This document shows, in pieces, positions 1 to 11,500 of a DNA stretch of 64,000 nucleotides. Origin of the DNA: Metridium senile (lineage: Eukaryota; Cnidaria; Anthozoa; Actiniaria; Metridiidae). The notes under the pieces are model-generated. The model was not told the DNA's origin, did no database searches, and saw only the letters and a program-made list of their open reading frames with translations. Position numbers and translations under genes: made by a program. The stretch lies in NCBI GenBank assembly GCA_949775045.1, contig OX459101.1, forward strand, positions 14,816,942 to 14,880,941. The letters are read 5' to 3'. Each line of letters begins with the position of its first letter. Position 1 is the stretch's first letter.

Positions 1-134
1 TTATACCTGTACGAATGCGTCTTTTGTCAAATTGTACAGCGGTGCTAGATATAAACATGAAACAGGAGTATTTTGTGTGTACACCGCCCATGATTAAACG
101 GAATGATGTCATTAATAATTATAAAAAAACATAC

Positions 135-2522
135 CCCAGTGGTTTTTTCGTATTGTCCAATCTCGTAGACGTCACGTGACATACCAAAGTCAGAGACCAA
201 GGCAATCATGTTCTTTCCCAGTAGTATATTACGAGCAGCCAAATCACGGTGAACATACTGATTGAAAAATAAAAAAAAATTGTTGATAGAACTTTGTCAT
301 AAATAGCGGAAAATGACTAAATATTTTAACATGTTAGCACTGTCACATGAAATAATTATCATAGATAGACCTTGATGGAAAGTTTCGCTGCTTTGTGCAA
401 AATGCTAATACAGATATACTAAATTGAAAATGTTAGGATTTGTATATAATTTTCTGTTGAGGGTATTGTGGCAACGTTTTTGTGTATTTTCCAATTTTTA
501 ATTTCTTATATCTTGAATTTTTAACCTCTTTTTCTCAAACGTTTACAAATTATTCTTATAATGAATGTCTACAATATGATAGAGATTACCCGATATGATT
601 ACTCAATATTTTATCTTAGATACAATTACCCGGTATTTCAAGGTATGATTGCCCGACATTCAGTTGTCTTACATGTGATTACCAGATATTTTATCTAAGA
701 TTACCCGATATTCTATCTAAGATTACCCGATATTTTTCAAGATGTGCCATCCCTTCGGCAATCTCATAGGCAAACTTGAGTCGTTCTTTCTCGGTGATGG
801 CTTTGCGAGGTGGTTCGTGTGCAGTGTTCTCATATTCAGGCAATGGACGGTTCTCTTTGATGTATTCAAGAAGACAACCATTTGGTGCAAACTTTACAAC
901 CAGCAAAGGAGGACCTATGAAGCATATATTACTTTATAATCACAAGGTCATTATAATCACAGGCTACATTTAATCATAAAATATACTCATTGCTGATGCA
1001 TGTTCCTTATGTACACTGCATATCGCACGCTGCATATCAGTTCATATTCCACACTTTATATTGCATATTGCATATTGCATGCTTCATTCTGGATATTGCA
1101 TGCTGTAAATCAGTGCATATTCCACACTTTATATTGCATGCTACATCAGTTCATATTCCACTCTTTATATTGTATATTGCATGCTGCATATCAGTATATA
1201 TTGCATATTGCATATTGCACGCTGCATTCTGGATAATGCATGCTGCATATCAGTGCATATTTTACAGTTTATATTGCATATTTCACACTACATTTTGAAT
1301 ACTGCATGCTGCATATATATAACTGTATTTTGCATATCGCAAGCTGTACATTGCATAGTGTATATATTGTAAACTGCACTACTTATTACACTCTGAAAAT
1401 TGAATATTTCATACTGCTTATCAAATATTTACTTGTTGAACAATACTGCATATTGTAAACCGCCTATTTTTACATTGTAAACTGCAAAGGGCATATTGAA
1501 CACTACATATTGCACGCTACATATATTGCACGCTACATATTGCACGGTGCATATATATTGCACGATGCATACTACTTTTGCATATAGCAAACTAGCTATG
1601 TGACTTGGCATTTGTTGTTGACCTACCGTTTATGGTGCACGCGCCAATTAGGCTTACAATGTTAGGGTGATCTCCTATCTTCGACATGATGTTGATTTCG
1701 TTACATATGTCACGCAGTTCACATTCAGTTGGGTTGTCTAGAAACAGATTAAGTGGTTAGTTTTTATTAAAGAACTTCTGTATTGCTGTGGCAATACTCC
1801 CAAGGCCTAGGTCGTGACGAGGGATGTAGGATCAGTGATTACGTACATAGTCCAAATCGGCTGGAATCAAGAATCAAAGACGAGGGATCGGGATCGGGTG
1901 AATAAATTCAGGGATCAAGGATCAGGGATTAAAATACTCAAGCTTTATTTTGGGATCAGGGATGCACATGCAATGTTTGAACTACAAAACTTGGCAAAAA
2001 CCAGTGAGACACTTATAGTGTTTGTTTTTTGACCTTGAGCTATACGTTTTCGCTATCATCCTCTTTCCCCTTCCCACCATACAATGCTGTTTTTCGGTTA
2101 TAACATGTTTACTTGATGACATCCAGGCCAACATTGTGTAGTTAACATTGTGTTTTAACAAAAAATTGAAGGAGCACGCGCATTGCGGTAATGACTAGTG
2201 TCCCTTTTTTGTAGCGGTTGTCTCACTTAGGTTTGGCCGAGATTGTAGCTATAGGCCTAAGATAAGTATTTTGCTTGAAACAAATGTCTTTTTGCTATTA
2301 TTCCTTACCTTTCAGCATCTTGACAGCGCAGTACATGCCATGTTTGTCTTTTCCCTCTTCGCCTTTCTTTAAGAAACCTTTATGAACAACACCAAAGGCA
2401 CCCGAGCCAAGTCTGTTTTCGATCGTCAGATCATCACGTGGTATCTCCCACCATTCCTTGATCACGTCGATCTTAAGTAGATCAAACCAATCCACTGCTG
2501 ATTCGTAAGGGTTTTCACTCAG
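135..2522 (-). CDS. RTK exons: tyrosine kinase domain (N-lobe to activation loop)
   Basis: Four exons (2309-2522, 1627-1737, 727-914, 135-257) encode the start of a tyrosine kinase. Visible are the lead-in [10 protein letters not shown], glycine loop GSGAFG (671-675), ATP lysine in CAVKML (K699), the helix-C glutamate in CNEIN (E716), hinge [10 protein letters not shown], catalytic loop HRDLAARN (D807) and DFGMSRD (D825). HRDLAARN marks a receptor-type tyrosine kinase. All catalytic residues in view are intact. The next exon (WMAPE region) is outside the window or was not found in bases 1-134. Confidence 0.93.
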
Positions 2523-5500
2523 CTGTTCAAATAATATAAGGCTACGTTTAAGAAGTAGATTGCAAAAGAGAGAGTGCTTCTTTATGTTTCACGTTGGGCT
2601 AGAATGGGTCTAAAATGTTTCATTTAGGTAAAACTTTTTAGTATTTCAATGGAATTTCTTGAAACTTGGTAACGTTGAAGCCTTTGTCAAAACTCAAAAC
2701 TCTATCGTTTTACATTTTTGAATTTCGACATTTTTGGCGGGAAAATGACGTCATCATTTTCGACAGAAAATCGAAATATTGCTCAATGTAAAAATTAAGG
2801 TAGCGCATTTGAAAGAACGGCGTGAGAGAATTTCAAATATGGGAGAATAATTCCATTCCGAAATCGGAACCGAAAGATATGATTTTTTGAACATTCATGA
2901 ATCCGCCATTTTTTCTGTTAAAAATAGTAACAAAATGGCGGATTTATAAGTATTCAAAAAATCATATCTTTCGGTTCCGATATCGGAATGGAATTGTTCT
3001 TCCATGTTTGAAATCCTCTCACGCAGCTCTTTCAAATGCGCTACCTTACTTTTTACATTGAGCAATATTTCAATTTCTCTCGAAAATGATGACGTCATTT
3101 TCCCGCCAAAAAAGTCGAAATTCAAAAAAGCAAAACGATAGAGTTTTAAGTTTTGGCAAAGGCTTCAACGTTACCAAGTTTCAAGAAATTCCATTAAAAT
3201 TCTAAAAGTTTTAACCAGATGAAACATTTTAGACCCATTCTAGCCCGACGTGTTTCTAAATACGAAAGGCATCTGAAAGCATAAGGCTGAGTTCTTTTAT
3301 TGTTTTGGAGTGTTTGGAAACCCCAATTTAGCACGAAGCTCGAGTTTTTGGAATAATTTATATAAGAAGCTAAGCTATTCTAATATGCATGCAGTTTGAG
3401 AATATTTTGAAAATGATTGAAACCCGGGATTGAAACACTATTTGTAACCTGGTTCAAACGCGACGTTTAAACTAGGCCTTAGCTCTATGTACTATTTGTA
3501 AACTTACTCTTTCAATTCTTTCTTTGAGGTGTCTTTCTTCTTCTTTTTTCTTACGCCACCATCTCAAGAACAGTAGTCCAACTACAACCAATATGATGGC
3601 CATCACAACAACAGGAACAACTATTGCAGTTATAGGTGTCTTGGGCAGGATAGCAGCTGATAATAAGATAACAATATATCATCACCATCATCATCAATGT
3701 CATTATCACCATCAGTATTACCATTATCATCATCATCATCATCTTTATCATCACTATCATAATTTTTTGATAATCGTTACCAGTGATACCATCAACATCG
3801 TCCTTATCATCATCATCATCATCTTCATCCCCGTCAGCATCATCATCATTATGATCATTGATCATTATAAACATTGTCATCAATATCATCGTCATCATTT
3901 TCACCGCCACCGTCGCCACCACTGAATGGGCAGATCCAGACATTTATCAGTGGGTGTCCCAATTGTAAAACACAATTTTAATCGTTAACAACATATCATT
4001 GGTTTTGAATACAAACCTTTGGTAGTAACAGACAAAGGCTCACTTGGTTGCGATCCGTACGAGTTTACAGACGCAACACGCACAAGATAGTTGGTATTCG
4101 AGTCCAAATTCTCAACAGTTAATGAAGTTTCATCGGCACCGACAACCACAGCATTATAATACGGCATACTAGTGCCAGCCTTCTTGTACTGGATAGTGTA
4201 GTTAGTGATGCTGAATGTCACGTGATGAACTGGGGCCGACCAACTGATTGCTGCAGATGTGATAGTGACGTCACTTTGGCTTAGGTTCACTGGCGGTGGA
4301 GGACTAGCTATAAACAAAGTCATTTTATTCAAGCCATTTTGCTTTCGAAGTCATTTTATTCCAAATTATAGTTTTTATCGAAAGATTGACCTGGGTTAAA
4401 TTTGTTTGCTTATTTGTGGTGTCCAGATGGCATTTTTAATCCAAGTCCTTTTATCTCAAAGTAGAAAGTAGTTTGTATCGAGACATTGGCCTAGGCCCAT
4501 CAATTTGATTGCATATTTGCTGTATGGCGTCTGTTTTATGACACTTTAAATATCAGAACATTGGCAGTTAGCAAACACGAAACTGCCAAAAATAACGATA
4601 TTGTCAACTCCAAGATATATACCCGATTGCAGAAATCGATATGTCTAATTATTCAGTTTATTACATTATTATTAATGAAATACCGATATTTCTTTATTTC
4701 AAAAATTTGGATTTTTTTATATGTGAAAATGTCATTATTATGGTTACGGAGCATTACGGTAGCTTCTTGTGTCAGAAAAAAAGTTTTATTTTCTTTATTA
4801 TTGATATTTATATAATAAACATGATATTAAATGGACGCTTGGAGATTTTGGTCTTCTCGTGTTAGCTAACTCGTGAAAGTTCTCAGCGCGCCAATGTAAT
4901 ATCCTCTATCTATGATTCTCCAGAAATATCAAAAAAGAACTCGATCAGTGAGAGTCGGAATACGTTTTTCCGGATCTTCATTATATGTAGAAACACACCT
5001 TTAATGTTTTGAACATTTCAATACCTTTAACACTAACCGACGAATAAGATAAAGCATTTGATTTCTTCAAGATGTTCCCCGTGATGCTTTGCGTTGCTGC
5101 CCAGGACGTTGTGTTGATCAGTTCTGCCGTAATGTCAAACTCGACACCAACGCCTTGGCTGCAAACAATCAACCATTTTATAATATCAAGTAAGACCTAC
5201 AATCTAATTTTGGGGTTTTAGCACTGTATTAGGGGGCGAACCAAAACGCAGCTTTCGACTGGTGCTTGATTACTAAGCCACATAAGAATAAAAACAATGA
5301 CTCTCTCCTGCATTGCCAAGGGTGATGGAGATAGAAGCTAGCAGAATTGCATTAGCTAAACTATTTTAAATAACATATGATTTTTGTTTATATACATTTA
5401 GCAACCATAATCAAGAATGAGTTCCTAATGAGAAACAGAAATGCTGTACTTACAAGAATCTGATGACTTTTATCTGGTATATATTGTATTTTTCTGATTT

Positions 5501-8500
5501 GGTATTTTTAAATATCCCATTGAGCTGAAAGAAAGCAGTTTCATTAGATAGCTACAATCATGTGCAAAATTGTTGGGACATTGTCACTTTTTTATGAGCG
5601 TTTTCGTTTTCGTTTTCGTTTCAAAAAATATACAAAATCTATCAATTTGATTTGCAAACCCCCTTCCCCCCTAAGCAATGTTGATTGGTCTTTCAAATGA
5701 CAACCTTTTCACATTCCCACAATTCAACATTGGAACGGGGGAGAGGGGGAAACGGAAAAATGATGTTGAAATATTTTTCATGTTAAAACCAGATAATGTC
5801 CCAAGGTATTTTGCACATGATTGTCTGAGACGCAATTCCTTTGGTAAACTTGTGTACGCGCATAAGTGGCCTTGTAATATATATCAAAGTAAAGCATTTA
5901 AGCGGTAAATCATTCCGGAATAAAATATATTTGCAATAAACACAATGTTGATTAAATATAAGGAAAATAAATACACATAACAACAGTGCCAATTAATAGC
6001 GCGCGTCATTCATTTTAAAAGCAAACGTCGAAATGCTGTTTACGAGAGAGATAACTCCCGAGATTCGTACTCAACCACGTCTATATTACAAAGAGAGTAG
6101 TATATGCGCCTCTCCGTACCCCTCTAAAATCGAAATTTCACTGTCTATCATATAGTCTAAAAAATGAGTTTTCTCGCCATTAATTTTCAAATAGCTTATA
6201 GATTTTATTTATTTTTTCACATAATACGGGTTTTTATCGTTTACAGTGTTTCTAAAAGTGAAATTGTAGTGGCAATGAGATAAAAAAAGTTATGGTTGAA
6301 AAACTACCTCAGACAATCATGTGCAAAATTGTTGGGACATTGTCACTTTTTTATGAGCGTTTTCGTTTTCGTTTCAAAAAATATACAAAATCTATCAATT
6401 TGATTTGCAAACCCCCTTCCCCCCTAAGCAATGTTGATTGGTCTTTCAAATGACAACCGTTACACATTCCACAATTCAACATTGAAACGGGGGAGAGGGG
6501 GAAACGGAAAAATGATATTGAAATATTTTTCATGTTTAAACCAGATAATGTCCCAAGGTATTTTGTACATGATTGTAGCTATTACAATTCACGTTGATGT
6601 TTAAAAAGCCTAATCTTGTGATAGAAAGGGGCCATGGGATTCCTTTCATATTTTATGAATTGATTTCAGTTTTCCTTGATCAGCAATCGCAAACGTACGT
6701 TAGGTGACTCACTTGCCGCAATCGCCATGATGCCTGGATTGAATATACTACTTTACCAGGTAGACTGAATTTCAAACTCAAGTAACGTTTATATTTGGCG
6801 ACTTTCATTGTCAAATGTGATCACGTGATGCAACACCACGTAATGATATGTTTTGTGTATGTGATTTCTTCTCTTTGTATTTCTTTCATGGTTTTAGTGG
6901 TTTCGATCTGCACAGTATCAACGCTACAGTTCCTTTCTAATAAATCAATGTTACCTGTGATTTAACGGTCCTTTCCAAGGTTTTGAATCGTGTGGAATTT
7001 CGTTCCAGCAATGTAGCGCTATATTTTTCATTTTTAAGAATCACAGTAAACCTCACTGCAACAAAATCTAAAAATGAAAATAGAAACAGTTATAGTGGCA
7101 AACACTTGAAAACTACAGTACAGACACCATCAAAAGATCCAACTGACTCGACCATGCTACCTTCTTTCAATATTATATGCACCTATTTCAAAAGCTGTTG
7201 TCTCAACCAAAGCTACAGACCACTCTGAAACCTGCAAAGAATGTCGGTATTTTTTCTTTTGTTATCGATTTATCCATATAGCATATTTTGGTTGCAGGTA
7301 TTTGTGTTGTGTGACCATAACACATTGTTGCTGTGGTAGGTGATAAAATACATATTTCTTCAAAAAGTATAAGAAATCACAAAAATGTTTATATTACCGA
7401 TACTTTGCATTCTTCACAGTGTGGACTGTAGCTTGAACTGCCACAACGCTTTTTGAAACAGGCTTAGAGCGCAAACAATATACCAGTGAAATTAAATCAA
7501 ATTGCTTCTGCGTAAAAGTTCTTATTTATTGACTACTAAGCCCGATTTAAAAGGGCCGAACACGTCGGACCAGTATTGTTGGTCCAACACAAGTCTTTTA
7601 AAAGGGTCCTTAGTCACTATCAAAGACAAGGAAAGTTATAATGAGGTATTGTTTGCTTTTCTATTTCATGTTTCTGACTGAGAAATACTGACTAAATGGA
7701 CACTAAATATATAGAAACTATTAGTTAGTAACAATTTTTCATGGTTTTATTGCTTTCACTTTATATAGTACTACTATGCACTACTTACTTTGTGGCATTG
7801 TCTCAACATAAACAGGTACACTTAATGGCCCATGTCCATTCTTATTAAACTCTAGCACGGACACCGAGTAGTTTGTCAAAGGCTGTAGATTTTCAACTTC
7901 AAAATAGTTAGTTGCCATGCTTGTTGTGTTTATGATAGGATCATCCTCGCCAACTTTGGTAGTTCGAATTCTGAATCCAAGAGGTTCACCGTGAGCAAAT
8001 GGCAGGGGAATGGGCCTCCATTCGATAATTATTTTGTAAGGTCCAGTAGAAAAAGCTCGCACCACGTCAGGTGACCGAGTCGGGGCTGCAGAGTAAACAA
8101 CAATAGGTCAGTATTTTTTAGGAATATAAAACGGCACGCGTGTCTATATATTGGGATATAAACGCTCTGGGAGACGCTATCCACAACGTTTATATTTTGT
8201 TTAATACATCCCCTCCCATCATTACCTGGATCAGGACACTTCTTAACATTACAATACTGCCATCGAGTATTTTTATCGGTCGTGTAACACCAAGGACCAT
8301 TAGGTGCCTGGCCTCCAGGATTACGGCACCAATTCGAGGCATTAACGAGCTCAGGATATTTAGCCAATGAATGATCATGACGATGAGGACATTGGGATGA
8401 CCAAGACTGACATGCGTGACCTGATCGTGTCACACTGACACTTCCTCGGTATCCAAGGCCGTTTCCATAGTAACAGTCTAAAATGATTTAAAAAATGCAG

Positions 8501-11500
8501 AGTTCTAAAGTGATTTGAATAATTGATTTGTATTATATCACGTGATCTTACTTGGATTAACAGTGCGCATGCGTACACTAGGAATGGTTAATATACAAAT
8601 TAGGTAATACCTAATAGCGGAGCTCCCAGTTTAATTTTTTTCTTACAACATCAATATGTGCATGTAAATAGTTTTTGTGCACGGGTCATAAACACTGTAC
8701 ATGATGACGTAGGCGTATTTGTTCGTATTTGAAAGAAATACTATTTCTTACTGTTCAAGGTTACTCAAGAAAAAAAAGAAATATTAATCTGAGATATATA
8801 ATCCTCGGTAACCCAGGGGTATTCTTCTGTCGCTCGTTTCTCGCTTCCACAACATATACCCCTGGGAACGTAATCTGTTGGAGCTTGTTCCGGAAGTCAA
8901 AATTCAAACTTATTTAACGACTTTCTTTGAATGGTTATCTTGATTTTCATTGGTCGACCTAATAAGGTCGACCAATCAGGAAAGAGCTGAATTTTGACTT
9001 CCGGAACAAGCTCCAACAGACTACGTTCCCAGGGGTATATGTTGTGGAAGCGAGAAACGAGCGACAGAAGAATACCCCTGGGTTCCCGAGGATGGATATA
9101 TATATATATTTTCGACTGTAAGTCAACTATATTTTTTGAAGCTTTTTGCTAAAGATTATGAAAGAGATATCTTTTGTGCATAACGAATTGTTGACTAAAT
9201 ACCCAACCCAAACAATTTTTTTTTTAAAGTAAACTTGAAAAAAAATTAGATATCACTAGCGAAAAAAAGGTATCCACGCGTTTTTGAAAGATTAATTTTT
9301 AGATTTCAAGTTCTATTTTTGGCGCCAATCCGAAGGCACCTTTTTGCTTCAAATTTGCTTCAAACACAAGGCAAAACGCTGAGAAAAATCAAGATTTTGA
9401 GCTTCAAATTGACAAAAACATTATTTGAACTAAACCTCAATAGGATGGTATACGTAGTTTCTAAACAAATTATCAAATTGGATTTACTAAAAAGTAGTCG
9501 TGGCAAATCTTCAAAACAAAACAAAAAGTTCTTTTGAAATGGAATTAAAAGCCTCAAGAATTATAAGTTCTACCAACACAAGATCGATTTGAAAAGACAA
9601 GGATTTTAAAAAGAGGTATTTTATTATGAAAAACTTTGTGTAAAACATCATTTTGTGTTGTAAAAAAACTTTAACGACTTTGAAGAAAAAATAAACAACT
9701 AAAAAAGCTCGTTTAGTAGGCATAAAGTAGTCAATATTGCTAAATAAACAGAAGTTATTCAACCAATTTTAAATTATGTTTGTATTTCAATTCATCTTTG
9801 ATGTTTTCCGTTTATGAGGTTTAAAAAGTACATAAATAAACACCTTTTTCAATCGAACAAAGGCGAAGAAAAGTACAATTTACACATGCACAAACATTGT
9901 TTCATGTACGGTTTTTATCTCAAAAAGTAAATAAAATGGAGATAAACCTTTTCTCTTTTCTTTCAATAATAAAACAGAGAACGGAGTTTTCTTTTTTGAG
10001 GCTTAATTATTGCAAGTTTTTAGGTGTTTTTTTTTACGCTCGTTATATCAAACAGTTTTTCAGTATTAGAATACCGTCTCTAAATAACTTGAAACAAATA
10101 ATAATCTTGAACTTACTTTATCGGTGATTATTTTCCTGATGTTTTCTCTCTTCAATGACATATTTCCATCATATTTTGACGAATAAATGTATGTACTTGA
10201 ATTTTGATGGATTAAACATTTTTCATAGTTCAACTGCCAACCTTGAAAATCTTTCATTAAACTGTGCCGAGGAAGCGATTTGAAAACAGTTTTCATAACA
10301 AACAAAGTCGCTTCTTCATCTTTTTTTAAAGTTGCTGTAGTCTTTTAATATTCTTCCACGAAGGTATCTACAAACAAGTTTTCTTGATCTTTTGGAATCA
10401 GTCTTTTGCTTTTCTTTAGTATAATTTCTTCGTTTTTGTGTCCTTCAAGTTTATGTTCTTCTTCGGTCAAAACTCTGTTTATGTTCTTCGAAGTTCATCG
10501 TTCTCCGTTGATATTTTGTATTAATGAAAGCTCTGCTATTAGCGAGAAGTATTTTGTTGGTGTTTGTTTGACTTTTTTGTCGATAAAGAACAACTTTGCT
10601 TTGTTGATCTAGTGCTATTTGGCGCGCGCGTCACTATCCGTTCCCGCCAAAATGTAACCGCCCATCAGCATCGCGATGGGCTGGGACGTCGGACGTACGC
10701 TTGGGATTCCTGTGTGAAAACCATCGAAAATCAACTCGACCATTTTTTCTCAAGTATGGTGCTCCGTTCGCGCAATCCTTCGGCCCGCGCGCGGGAGCTC
10801 CGCTATAAATATGGCTGCACAAACCCATAGTCTTTATCGTGAGAATAACAAAACCGTTTGGTCTGAAATGTATTTCACTTACCTTTATCTCGTAGCTTGT
10901 CTGTCTCAGCTATGACAAAATATTAAGCGATTTTAGTTAACAATCAAAATACATCAAATATACTCGTATATATATGTATTCGTATGCTGAGAAAATCATT
11001 TGGCTATCAAGAGCGTGAAACATTTAGCTTTTAGCGTTAATGAACACTCTTCAACGGCTAATGGCTAAGATGGCCGAAAACTAAGCATCAAAAAGATAAC
11101 GAGAAGTGTTAAGATATGTCTCAACTTAAAAATGTATGTTGTTTATGATGATAAAGTATTTTTGATTAATGTTGATCAGATTATCTGTTAATAGCTGATC
11201 TGACACCAATGGGAATGATAGATGATAGAAGCTCATTTTTAAAATTCCAAGGCAGTGTTTTAATCACACTTGAATGGTGCTGAATTGTAGTTACCAGTAT
11301 TTCAGTAAAAAAATGATTCAACTTTCATCTTTATTCAAGCGTGATTATTGGTGGAACTGGTGGCCTAGCGGCGAGATAATTGTCTTTTTACCACTGTAAG
11401 TAAAATCACGCATTTCCTGACGGACTCAGATCAACCATTGACAGATGATCGTTAATTAAAAGAAGCATACATCCTTTTCGAAAAACGTGGTCACTCATGA

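Noticed and set aside
1..60. Possible next kinase exon on the minus strand
   Set aside because: A candidate acceptor (ATATCTAG) and donor (ACAG/GTATAA) exist, but no phase gives the expected kinase sequence after the activation loop.
3524..3943. His-rich and Asp/Met-rich open frames
   Set aside because: Shadows of the CAT microsatellite and the membrane-helix exon.
9319..10305. Short open frames inside the AGCGGAGCTCCC element
   Set aside because: AT-rich, overlapping on both strands, no recognisable domain.
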